This document shows positions 35,097 through 46,704 of a DNA stretch of 64,000 bases, piece after piece. Position 1 is the first letter of the stretch. Each line of letters opens with the position of its first letter. This stretch comes from Brassica napus. Lineage: Eukaryota; Streptophyta; Magnoliopsida; Brassicales; Brassicaceae. The stretch is from the NCBI RefSeq assembly GCF_020379485.1, contig NC_063439.1:9836466-9900465 (forward strand), given 5' to 3'. The translations under genes and the position numbers were made by a program. The notes under the pieces were generated by a model that did not search any database, had not been told where the DNA came from, and saw only the letters and a program-made list of their open reading frames with translations.

Positions 35097-37368
35097 ATGG
35101 AGGTATTCTACTACTTGGTGTTCGGAGTGATGGCTGCCGTAGTGGCGGCTTTGGAAATGAGCAAGAGAAGCAAGGATCAAAACACTTCTTCTTCCTTCAA
35201 TTCCTTCAAAAACAATTACATCCTCGTCTTCTCCATCATGATGGGTACGTGCCTCATCATCCACTTGTGTACTCGATTGAATCAGATGCAATTTATGTAT
35301 ACGTTTGCTACTCTATCGTGCATATGATTTTTATGTTGCTACAGCTGGGGATTGGCTTCAGGGACCTTATGTGTATTATCTTTACAGCACTTATGGTTTT
35401 GGTAAACGAGATATTGGTCAGCTTTTCATTGCTGGTTTCGGCTCCTCTATGTTGTTTGGAACCATTGTTGGCTCTCTTGCTGACAAACAGTGAGAATCCT
35501 CTTTCCTTTTTTTTTTCAAGTTCTATGTGTTGTCAGAGGAGAACTTATATCTGTGTGTGTTTTGGATTCAGTGGTCGGAAGAGGGCATGTGTTACGTACT
35601 GCATTGTTTACATTCTTAGCTGCATCACCAAGCACTCTCCACAGTACAGAGTTTTAATGGTCGGTCGTATCTTGGGTGGAATTGCTACTTCTCTCTTGAA
35701 TTCTGCCTTCGAATCTTGGCTCATTGCTGAGCACAACAAGGTCTGCCTTACTCTTATTTTTTTCTACTTGTGAATGAATCATGAGTCTAGCTAGGTGTTC
35801 GAACTCTATGTTTCTTAGATGCTTGTTAGTGTTTTGATAGAACATAGTCTAACTCCATGCCATGTCTGCTTCTCTGATGAGTGGCACAATCAATTCTTGA
35901 TGGCTGTAAAAACAATAGTTTCTCGAAATTGGATTGTTCTAGAACATAGCAAAGCTCATTTGATTTTTTTTTATACAAAGTAGGATGTTGAAGAAAGTAA
36001 AGACTCTTAGTGTTAGCCATGGCTGATGTGAATTTTTTTTTTGCTTTTTCTGAAAAACTATGCACAGAGGAACTTTGACCAACAGTGGCTGCCACTGACA
36101 ATTTCTAAGGCTGTTTTCTTTGGGAATGGTCTGGTGGCTATTCTCTCTGGGTTGTTTGGTAATTTACTTGTCGACATTTTTTCCTTTGGTCCTGTTGCTC
36201 CCTTTGACGCCGCTTCTTGCTTTCTTGCAATTGGAATGGTCATCATATTGACAACATGGTCTGAGAATTTCGGAGATCCATCTGACAGCAAAGATTTGAT
36301 GACTCAGTTCAAAGTCGCTGCAATAGCAATTGCTTCAGGCAGGTTCAAAGTTAACGTTAAAAACTGTTGATTTGAACTGTGCTTGCTCATTATCTCTAAC
36401 ACAGTCTCTGTTTATTTCTCAGACGAAAAGATTGCATTGTTGGGTGCTATTCAATCTCTGTTTGAAGCCTCAATGTACACATTTGTTTTCCTCTGGACTC
36501 CGGCTCTTAGCCCAAACAATGAAGAAATCCCACACGGCTTCGTCTTTGCAACCTTCATGTTGGCTTCGATGTTGGGAAGCTCCCTTGCAGCTCGTCTCAT
36601 GGCCCGCTCATCTCTCAGAGTAGAGAAATACATGCAAATTGTATTTCTAGTATCCGCTGCTTCCCTTCTGCTTCCCATTACAACAAGTGTATGTCTCAGG
36701 GTTGGTCTGAACCTACATTGTTATCTCTTATGTTTAACCAAATATTTTTATAATAAAAACATGTTTGGTCAGGTCTTGGTGACTCCGTCAAAGGTGAAAG
36801 AGGAAGGCTTGTCATTAACTTGCTCCATCCAGCTACTTGGTTTCTGTGTTTTCGAGGCTTGTATAGGAATATTTTCGGCATCGATAATGAAGATGAGATC
36901 ACAGTATATCCCTGAAGAAGCGAGAAGCACCATAATGAACTTCTTCCGTGTTCCGCTTAACCTCTTTGTCTGCATCGTCTTGTACAACGTAAGAATAAGT
37001 CTGGTCTTCTTCTTCTTCTTCACATAAATCTTTTTGTTTTTTGTTTTTACTATAAAAAAGCTTGTGGTTGTGCAGGTTGATGCGTTACCGATCACAATCA
37101 TGTTTGGTATGTGCTCAATCTTCGTCTTCGTAGCTTCTATATTACAATGGCGCCTTATGGTCATCTCCGAAAACCCAAGTGCGTTACTTCTTCCCTTACG
37201 GTCTTATAATCTTAAAGAATAAGATTCCAAGTTGTGTTAGCTTTTTTTGGTAAATGGTAATGCCTTAGTAGTATAAGAAGACCTCTGTATGTTTGTGTAC
37301 TTGCAGAGGGAGAAGAGCTGAGTCCAATGAAGGAGCCAGACTCAGAAGTTGACCCTCTTACCCTATGA
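35097..37368 (+). CDS. MFS transporter, MFS5/molybdate-anion transporter-like
   Basis: Multi-pass membrane protein of the major facilitator superfamily, DUF791/MFS5 type (molybdate-anion transporter family), collinear with Arabidopsis At3g49310. Eight exons: 35097-35244, 35345-35489, 35572-35740, 36068-36338, 36423-36688, 36773-36988, 37076-37178, 37307-37368; about 459 aa, the usual length. Seen are the starting helix MEVFYYLVFGVMAAVVAALE, AGDWLQGPYVYYLYSTYGF, the MFS loop LADKHGRKRACV, and the later EARSTIMNFFRVP motif. The tail is acidic (SEVDPLTL). Intron 4 begins with GC instead of GT (36339), the only donor that keeps the frame. A 3' fragment of a duplicate copy lies at 48401-48817. Confidence 0.92.
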
Positions 37369-37625
37369 TTATGTTCCTTTCAGTATTTCTTATTTTAATT
37401 AATACTAGGAGTTAATCCGCGCTATGCACGATGCTATTTTGATGTTCAAATGTTAACTATATAGCTATTTTCTTGGATATTGTATTCTGAACAACAATAA
37501 AATTTTGAATTGTATGTTTGTGTGAATACACATCTCCTTAGAAAAAACCAGAAAACTATACATTTTTTAGATAGATGTTTGATATATTGTATATTTACTT
37601 ATTATTTAATTTTTCGTATATTGTA

Positions 37626-37916
37626 GGGCAATTCTCTCAAATAGATCTTTTTAAGTTTTTTGTCACGAAACAGTCTTCAATAACGAAAATGACAAAAATA
37701 GCTCGTTTTTATTTTGAAAATTTTAATATTTTTTTTTAAATTTAAAACTCTATCCTCAAAACCCCACCCCTTAACTCTAAACCCTAAGTCTAGATTAGTT
37801 AACCCTAGGGTATACATGTATTTTTACTCTTTAATAAAACTTCTTTTGGTCATTTTTCTCATTGAGGATTATTTTTTTGACAAAAACTTAAAAATGGCCA
37901 TCGTAGGAAATTTCTC
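37626..37916. mobile_element. Small MULE-type MITE with 9-bp target duplication
   Basis: Flanked by perfect 9-base direct repeats TATATTGTA (37617-37625 and 37917-37925). Inner inverted repeats match (TTTTTAAGTTTTTTGTCA versus the reverse of TGACAAAAACTTAAAAA). The core includes CTCTAAACCCTAAGTC and TTAACCCTAGGG. It is nested in Helitron A. Nine-base duplications are typical of Mutator-like elements. Confidence 0.75.
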
Positions 37917-37959
37917 TATATTGTATATGTATTTGTTATAATTTTCTTGCTTTTATATC

Positions 37960-39240
37960 AAATGGTAATATTACGATAGATGTTTAATGTAATATTTTTA
38001 TTTCTTATACTGTATATTTTCTTATTATTTATATAACTATACATTTTTCCATGTAATTATACATTTTTGAGATAGATGTTTAATTTAGTTTTTCCAGTTT
38101 TTATATTGTATACTTACTTATTGTTTATCTTTTCTTATTTTGTATATTTACTTATTTTAAATTTCTTGCTTTGATATCAATGATAATATTACGATATATA
38201 TTTAATGTAATATTTTTATTTCTTATATATTATATTTACTTATTATTTATTTTTCTTATATTTTATATTTACTTATTATAATATGTAACATTTCTATTTC
38301 TTATATTGTATATTTACTTATTATTTGTTTCTTCCTATATTTTATATATATTTACTTATAAAAATATTTGTAAATAATAAAAATGTAAGACAATACATTT
38401 TCATATAGATGTTTAATGTAGTTTTTTCATTTCTTATATATATTTATTATTATTTTTTATATTATATATTTACTTATTCTATTTTTTTGCTTTTATATCA
38501 AATGGTAATATTATTTATAGATTTTTAATGTAATATTTTTATTTCCTATATTGTACATTTACTTATTATTTATTTTATTGTATGTTTTCAGATGTTTAAT
38601 GTAGTTTTTATATTTCTTATATTATATATTTACTTATTATTTATTTTATTCTCATATTACGATAGATGTTTAATGTAATATTTTTATTTATTATACATTA
38701 TATTTACTTATTATTTATTTTACTATACATTTTTCAGATAAATGTCTAATTTAGTTTTTCTAGTTCTGATATTGTATATTTACTTATTGTGTATTTTTCT
38801 TTATAATGTATATTTATTTATTCTAGTATTACGATAGATGCTTAATATAATATTTCTATTTATTCTATTATATATTTACTTATTATTTATTTTACTATAC
38901 ATTTTTTTGAGATAGATATTTAATTTAGTTTTTTTTCATTTCTTAATTGTGTTTTACCTATTGTTTATTTTTTCTTATATTGTTTATTTACTTATTCTAA
39001 TTGTCTTTTTGCTTTTATATCAATTGATAATATTATGATAGATGCTTAATGTAATATTTATGTTTCTTATATTGTTTATTTACTTATTATATTTTTTCTT
39101 ATATTGTATATTTACTGATTTATTGTTTGATGTAATATTTCTATTTCTTATATTGTATATTTACTTATGATTTAGTTTTCCTTATATGTATATTTACTTT
39201 TTATTTTATTTTAATTTTTTAGTAATAATATCACGTGTCA
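37960..39240. repeat. AT-rich degenerate tandem repeats in Helitron A
   Basis: Repeated modules containing ATTACGATAGATG, TTAATGTAATATTTTTATTT and TATTGTATATTTACTTATTA recur roughly every 70-120 bases. Related arrays lie at 41820-42290 (partly inverted) and 42565-42800. Confidence 0.8.
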
Positions 39241-40499
39241 TATTTCGGAAGAAGATTTTTTTTGCTGATGAGGACGCTCCATGGAGCCTCAAAATGTCTC
39301 TTTTATTAGTATATATATACTAGATATGGACCCGTTCTTTGCACGAGTTTTATTTGATGTTTGAACTTTACGAAAAACATAAAAAAGAATAAAAATATTT
39401 TTTGCATTAGTTCTTGAATTTTTCAGTATATATTGGTGTAAGACTTATTTTAGTATAATAATCAATTTTCCTACATAAATTTTGATTAGTATTTCTACTT
39501 CAATAATCATGGTGTTTTAAAATAGTATATTATTTATTTCTGTTAAATTCACTTTAAATTATTTTTAATATTGTAGTTAATTGAAACATATAGAATTGTT
39601 GTAAACTATCTATATTATTTATATTGTGTAAGAAAATTCAAAAAAAAAAATCAAAATTGATATTTGACGACACCAATAAATATGTATGACAGATATTCAG
39701 CTAAATATAAAATATATTGCTTGATAAACATCAAATTTGTTTCATGCTACTCTACTTTAGCATCAATAGTGTGACTATAACATCTTTCTATATATCATAT
39801 ATTATTGAAAATTTCTTGATATATAATATTTTGTAGAACACTATTGATATGTTTTGTGTCTACTTTAAGAATGTTGAGTCATGCCGTTGTAGTGACTCTT
39901 TGATAGTGAAGCATACAATTGTCCATGAGAGACCATCTTGCATCTGTTAGTGTGAGACTTATTTTGGGAATAAGAATATGTTGATTATTGATCTTAGTTA
40001 GGATTTATGCTTCCGTAATCATGTTGTCTAGGCTGGTTATTAGTATTCCATTGCAAATTTCTTTTCGTTGATTTAAATGCTTTAATAACATGACTGAAAT
40101 ATCTATTTTGAGATCAAGTTCGTGATTTGGAATCCTTGAAAATTTTAACGTATTTAAATATATGAGATACAAAATATGCTGATTTGTAATTTCTTCTTTG
40201 TCGTTACTAATACTATCAGAACACAAATATTCTTTTTGCTCACCGTCTAATCAAATTAACATATTATTCACTTTACCAACCTTTTCATTCCTTATCTTTT
40301 GGAGTAAACATTGTTTTTTAGATGAGATAATTCTTGTCTATATATATGTTGTAATGCATTCAATAGGAGCTGCATTGTTTTGCAAGAAAAATTTGTTGTC
40401 TATCTCAGAAAGTAAATTATGTGAACATCAGTTTAGATGTGAAATGACATGCATAAAAGCTCACCCAAATATAAAATTCTATTATTCATAAATAAATTG

Positions 40500-41529
40500 A
40501 CATTGACATTAACTTAACTACAACATTATATTTTGGATAAGAACAAACACATATAAACATAATAGTCACATTAATTTTTATACAACAACATAACTGCGTA
40601 CCATCTATTTGGTTGTATGTACAAACACCAAAGTATAATTGTGGCAATAACTAATGTACATCAGCATGACAATTATGACAAAAAAAATTAACATCAGTTT
40701 AAGAAGAAAAAAAATGTGACGATCAGGAAACCTAGTTATTTCGTCAACATGTGACAAAAAAAAGATCACGCAAAGATATGAAAGAACATGCAGAAAAACT
40801 CACCTACTATTTTTTTTCTACTCTTATTATGTTTGCTGGCCAAATATGAGAGCTTAATCCAAAATACATATGTAAATAATTGTAGTTCCTTTTGGTTTAT
40901 GATTTTTAAACAGAAAATTAAATATTTAATTAGAAAAGTTGATTATTCATAAAAATACTGAAATAATTATTCTACAATTTATTTTTGTTTAGGGTTTGAA
41001 GAAAGGAAAATTACAAATAAACACTCTTTTACAATTTTCCTATGTTTACAATTTAGAAAAGGACAATTACTATCAAATAGTTTTTAAAGTTATCATTTCT
41101 TTAGGATTTTAGAAAAGGAAAATTAGTGTTAGATATATTATTTTACAATTACTTTGTGTTTAGAATTTTTAAAAAGAAACAAATTTATTAAAAAAATACT
41201 ATCAAGCAATTTTTAAACTTACTTCTTTTTTAAAATCATTTTTTTATCTTATCTTCTATGATTATTAACCATGAGATATTTTAATATACATCACAATTTT
41301 AAAAGAAAAATTACTATAATATTTTACAATGTTGACAAAAATATATATTTTACAATTATATTTTCTTTAGGATTTTAGAAAAGGGAAATTAATATTAAGT
41401 ATGTTATTTTATAAATATTTGTTTTAGGATTTGTAAAAAGAATATTTTCTAGAAACAGCTAATATTAAATAAATTTTGAAATTAATTATTTCTATTAAAT
41501 TATTTTCAAATTTCATATTGATTATCTTA

Positions 41530-41568
<39 letters not shown>

Positions 41569-41820
41569 CATGAGAGATTTTAACACATGTCGACATATTA
41601 AAAGGAAAATCGATATCATGTAATTATTTGCTTAATATTTTTAAAAAGGGGAATTATTATTAAATAATATTTATAGTTACTTTTTTACAAATTGGGTTTT
41701 TGTTATTATCTAATTACATATATTTTTAAGTTTAACACATGTCACAATCTTAAATATATAATTGCCATGTGTAACAATCGTGTTAATTAGCAACTTTGAA
41801 GAACCAAACTTTCTATAATA
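40500..41820. other. AT-rich interior of Helitron B without genes
   Basis: Repeated TTTACAATTT / GATTTTAGAAAAGGAAAATTA modules and a (TA)n run at about 41529-41566. No coding potential. Confidence 0.5.
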
Positions 41821-42290
41821 AGTTATCTAATATTATGAGAGATGTTTAATGTAATATTTTTATTTCTTTTACTCTATATTAGTTATTATTTATTTTAGTA
41901 TACATTTTTCAGGTAAATGTCTAATTTAGTTCTGATATTGTATATTTACTTATTGTGTATTTTTATTTTATTGTATATTTACTTATTCTAATATTACGAT
42001 AGATGTTTAATATAATATTTTTTTTCTTATATTATATATTTTTAAAGAAAAAATAAATAATAAGTAAATATAAAATATAAGAAATATAAATATTACATTA
42101 AACAATAAATAAGTAAATATACAATATAAGAAAAATAAATAATAAGTAAATAAACAATATAAGAAAAAAATATTACATTAAACATCTATCATAATATTAT
42201 CACTTCATATAAAAGAAAAAAAATTAGAATAAGTAAATAAACAATATAAGAAAAAATAAACAATAGGTAAAACACAATTAAGAAATTTAT
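41820..42290. repeat. AT-rich tandem repeats, with an inverted half
   Basis: Plus-oriented TATATTTACTTATT modules to about 42050, followed by their reverse complement (AATAAGTAAATATA) from about 42055 to 42285, giving a large imperfect palindrome. Confidence 0.75.
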
Positions 42291-42427
42291 ATTTACTTTT
42301 TATTATTTCTAGTTTTTGTAGTAATAATGCCACTTGTCATCTTTCGGAAAAAAAAGAATTTTCCCTGATTTGGACGTTTCATGGAGCCTCAAAAGGAGAA
42401 CATGAAAGAAACCATATTCTTTTAAAC

Positions 42428-42562
42428 AGTGACCAGAAAAAGACTTATGATGCAGTCCTAAATTCAATATACAACAATCTTGGACAGTTTTTTTTCCTCA
42501 ATGGTGCTGGTGGAACATGCAAAACATTTTTTTACAAAACTATCATCTCCAAGCTTAGATAC
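42428..42562 (+). pseudogene. Fragment of a Pif1/Helitron helicase
   Basis: A 45-codon open segment reads DQKKTYDAVLNSIYNNLGQF, then FFLNGAGGTCKTFFYKTIIS. It contains a Walker A-like loop (GAGGTCKT, with C for the usual G) and the upstream block typical of Pif1-like Helitron helicases. It lies on the plus strand, opposite to the Helitrons around it, and has no flanking helicase motifs. Confidence 0.7.
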
Positions 42563-42564
42563 TA

Positions 42565-42800
42565 ATAATATTGTTTATTTACTTATTCTAATTTTTTTAT
42601 TTTTATATCAATTGATAATATTATGATAGATGTTTATTGTAATATTTTTGTTTCTTATATTGTTTATTTACTTATTATTTATGTTTTTCTTATATTGTAT
42701 ATGTACTTATATATTGTTTAATGTAATATTTTTATTACTTATATTGTATATTTACTTATTATTTATTTTTATTTATATGTAAATTTACTTTTATTATTTT
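42565..42800. repeat. AT-rich tandem repeats near Helitron B 5' end
   Basis: Same module family as 37960-39240 (TTTATTTACTTATTATTTAT, TAATGTAATATTTTTATT), placed next to the 5' signature as in Helitron A. Confidence 0.75.
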
Positions 42801-42949
42801 TAATTTTTTTTAGTAATAATGTCACGCGTCATGTTTTGGAAGAAGGCTTTTTTGCTGATGTGGACGCTTTATGGAGCCTCAAATGTTCTTTTTATTAGTA
42901 TAGATTCAAAAGAAAACTCTTGATTTATTTTGTCATTTTTCTCTTTTGG

Positions 42950-44520
42950 GTTAAACTGATTCGCTTAATCATTGAGAGTAAAAAAGGAAACAGTAAAAAA
43001 AAAAGGTAATGTTTTTCTCTCAGCTTTTTACGTGTATGGTCTAGGGATGCTGATTTTTATAATAAATATCTTGTACCTCATTCCATATTCATCTAACTAA
43101 ATTATACCTAGGTATGACTAAAACAAAAATATAACTAGATAGTCAAAAAATGGTAACTATAGAATAATTTTCACTTTTCATCCATGATTTTGTTTTTAAT
43201 TTTTGTAGATTATGATCATTAGTGAAAAGTAGATCACATAAATTAAAGGTTTTCTTTATACCTCATAGTGACATTCAAATAAATGGTAACTACAGAATAG
43301 TTTTCACTTTTCATCCATGATTGTGTTTTTAATTTTTGTATACTATAATCATTAGTGAAAAGTAGATCACATAAATAAAAAGGTTTTCTTTGTACTTCAT
43401 ATATCCATTTACGAATTGCGATAGACAAACACCTTAATAAAGGAAACAATCTAATAATATTTTACTGTTTTACTTTCTCCATTTTACAATGATATAATTT
43501 AGTGTTTTCACACATATTAGGAAAAACACATTAAATCATTATAATAAATGTATTGTTTATGTAATTTTAAAATTTTAATATTTTTTAACCAATAGTAATT
43601 CTATAAAGTTAATTAATTTTTTTGAAGATCACAATTTTTTCATAGAAAATACAAAAAGTCTACTTTGTAAAATAATTCTTTTAGAAATATTTTTTTCCTA
43701 AAACTGCTAACTTAATAAAATGGAAGGAGTATTATTTAGCAAATTATATGAAAAGAGGTCATAAACTATAAAATATTTCCACATAAACAGTGACGCACTC
43801 ATGAGGATTTAAACCGGGTTCAATCAAGTATTGAAAGGGTCAAAGATACAGATGTATTGAATCTTGGTTTAGAAAGTTGTATTGAATCTTGGTTTAGTGA
43901 GTTTAATAGACACATTTTGGCAAGTAGGCTAGTATTTTTCTCATTTTATATGCAATTAAATAATATAAGAATTTGTGGGGGTTATGTAACACCATATATT
44001 TATGAGAATTTGTACTCCCTACACACCAAGTATCCCATATTTGCACTCCATACACTATATCCCTCCAATTTTTTTTCCCCTATCATTACCATTTCCCCCC
44101 CCCCCCCCATTCTATGGTATCTCACCTTTTTTAGTATATTCAGCAAATTAGCTCTATATTTATTACTAGTAGGTCCACCACTGCATATAAACACTATTGT
44201 TTCAATGTTGTTATCAATTTGGTTATAATTTCTTATATCTAGTATGCTTATTCTTTTTTTTTTCTGACAATCTAGTATGCTTATCTAAAACAATAATTGT
44301 GTACATATAATATTGTGGATACAGTACCTTGTACAGCTACAATTCTCAATAGTTTTAGACTGTAAGTATTGTAAACATAATATTGTTGATGTAATATCAC
44401 TAGCATTTTCATAGTAAACACTTTAAATTAGTTTTTTTTTTAATTAAACTTTGTCATAAGGCTCTGATAAGTATTAAGAAAAATGAAAAACAAATCGGTT
44501 GATCCGACTTTACATGCATG
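42950..44520. other. Spacer between transporter and peptide gene, first unit
   Basis: No gene. Parts (42955-43010 and from 44235 on) match the second duplicated unit at 48885-49150; the middle 43010-44235 is absent there. Confidence 0.5.
43148..43403. repeat. Two tandem units of about 133 bases
   Basis: AAATGGTAACTATAGAATA, TTTTCACTTTTCATCCATGA and AGTGAAAAGTAGATCACATA recur in the same order at 43148-43270 and 43281-43403. Confidence 0.8.
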
Positions 44521-44524
44521 CATT

Positions 44525-44664
44525 CATGGGCAGATCCAGGATTATATGTAGATGGGAAATTATACATTATATACAATTGTCTAATTGGGGGCACTCCTTC
44601 TGTCTTATACAATTATACATTATATATGCATGACCCCATACCCTTGGCTTTGCATCCGCCACTG
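44525..44664. mobile_element. Small hAT-like MITE
   Basis: Ends CATGGGCAGATCCAGGAT and (reverse) CAGTGGCGGATGCAAAG, which resemble the CAGTGGCGGATCCAG ends of hAT-type elements. It is absent at the matching site of the second unit (about 49235), supporting a recent insertion. Target duplication is not clean. Confidence 0.5.
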
Positions 44665-45894
44665 TATGCATGATAAGTCATTTGAATAGAAAAAGGAAAT
44701 TATATTTTGAAAACTATAAGAAGTCTCTGATTTAACACTTCTTATACAAATAAAGAAAGGACAAAATCCAAAACTTTCTACTCACAAGATCAATAGAGAA
44801 AAATGTTGAGAAGAACGCTTTGACAGTTTGACAGAGCAACTGAGAGGATGGTTTAGTGTTTGCTAAGCAAAAGGGATATAATAAACAAGAGATAGAGAAG
44901 GGTATAAGAAACAACAGTTATTTTTTATATAAAAAATGCATAATAGTTTATAGTATCTGTAATGTGCTAAATATTTTGAATACCTTTAAATGTAAATTCC
45001 TTTATGTAAAAAATAATAACCAGATTTCTGATGCTAGTTTAAAGAAGTTTCTTTTTTAATACAATTTATACTTCATCTTCGTATGCTGTTTCTGTTTTGA
45101 TAAGTCACTGCCTCGTAGCTAATTTTTTTTTAACTATTTGTTTTTCTATACAATAAAAACTCTATAAATTAATATTGTTGAAATTTTGATATTTTCCTAG
45201 TTTATAGAGTTATTAATTTACAGAATTATATTTAGATTTTATATATTTTAAAATATGATTTATGTAAGATTATGAAGAATACTTGATTTTACGGTATATG
45301 CATTGATTAAATTTTATAGATACAATATATTTTTTTATACAAAACGAGATCATTATTAATAGATGGAGCTTACATATTTAAAGTGTAGATCATTTGAAAT
45401 AAATATTGGAACATAATAATGATAAAAGTAAGAGCTATGGTCTTATATTGTTTTTATTCGATTATATTGTGTTAACATAGTAAACATAAATATTCTTAAG
45501 TGTAAATAAAATAATATAAATATATTTAGAATTATGAAACAAAACTTAAAATAAAATTTACTGTAGATAAAAATATAAAAAATATTTATTATATTTCGTA
45601 TAACATTTATATACATAATTATTAGTTTATCTTTATATTAGGATTATATATTTACATAAATATTTCAAAATTTCATTGTCTCATTATTTTATTGAAGTAT
45701 GGTGTATTTTATATTTTCCCAACTCAATACTGGTGAAATTGATTAATTTATGATGTTTATTAATTTATAGATTTTTTAATTGTACCTCACTATGACATGA
45801 CATCCCTATTAATATAAATTATGTCACTCTAACTTTTTAACGTAATAAAATAAATAAATAAAATATTTTTATTGAAAGATTTTTATTATATTCA

Positions 45895-46640
45895 TTCTAA
45901 TTTTTTAAATGATAGCCTATCCGACTAAAATTTAAAAGTTTTTTAATATTTATAGAGCCCGCAAAAGTGAAAAAAATTGCTAAGAACCATTTTGAAAAAA
46001 AAAACAATATTCAACTTTCAAAATCTTAATAAATGTTCTTAGATTTTATATTTAAGATGTTAATATAGAAACTCTCTCCAAATTAATAATTACGTTGAAT
46101 GGAAAGTGTAAATGACAAAAAGAAAGTGCATGTAAAAAAAAGTTAAATGCAAAGAGACTATAAATTGGAGATAGATGTCACCATCGAAGTCATCTTCTCC
46201 ACAATCATCACAAAATAAGCATTTTCATTTTTATTGATAGAATTTGTTTTTATATTTATTCTTATTTTCTTAATGGTAGACTATCCGACTAAAATTTACA
46301 TATATTCTAAAATTTAAAAGTTTATTAAATATTTATAGAGACCGCAAAAAGTGGACAAATTTACTAAAAACCTTTTTGAAAAAAAAAACACTATTCAGCT
46401 TTTAAAATCTTAATAAATTTTCTTAGATTTTATATTTAAGATGTTAATATAGCAAATCTCTCCAAATTAATAATTATGTTGAATGGAAAGTGTAAAGGAC
46501 AAAAAGAAAGTGAAAGTAAAAAAAAAAGTTAAATGCAAAGAGACTATAAATTGGAGATAGATGTCACCATAGAAGTCATCTTCTCCATATTCATCACAAA
46601 ATAAGCATTTTAATTTTTGTTATTTCATCTTACATCCCAT
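45895..46640. repeat. Tandem duplication of the promoter of peptide gene A
   Basis: The segment from TCATTC(T/A)..AATG.TAG.CTATCCGAC through TATAAATTGGAGATAGATG to CACAAAATAAGCATTTT occurs twice in direct order (about 45895-46240 and 46255-46640). Units B and C have it once. Confidence 0.85.
46545..46551 (+). promoter_or_regulatory. TATA box of peptide gene A
   Basis: TATAAAT 154 bases upstream of the ATG; an identical motif is at 46159-46165 in the upstream promoter duplicate. In gene B the aligned motif is CATAAAT (55236-55242) and in gene C TATAAAT (62416-62422). Confidence 0.6.
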
Positions 46641-46704
46641 TGCTTATTTTAAGAGAATTTCAGTCCCTTCAATTAACGTTTCATAAAAACGTGCATCCAC
46701 AAGG

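Larger units (their letters stand above)
37405..39312 (-). mobile_element. Helitron A, minus orientation
   Basis: The 3' end CTAG (minus strand) is at 37405, preceded by an imperfect hairpin (GCGC/GCAC around TAT, about 37420-37431). The opposite end carries the Brassicaceae Helitron 5' signature, read on the minus strand as ACTAATAAAAGAGAC followed by GGCTCCATGGAGCG, but its first bases have decayed into a TA run. The body is made of AT-rich tandem repeats and one MULE-type MITE; no genes. Confidence 0.7.
39320..42904 (-). mobile_element. Helitron B, minus orientation, adjoining Helitron A
   Basis: Its 3' CTAG (minus strand) is at 39320 with a decayed hairpin (CGTGC/AACGG). The 5' end is at 42904 as A followed by TCTATACTAATAAAAAGAAC and GGCTCCATAAAGCG. 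It contains an internal, truncated copy of a related element (5' signature at about 42320-42395), AT-rich repeats, a (TA)n run and a helicase scrap. No intact genes. Confidence 0.68.
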
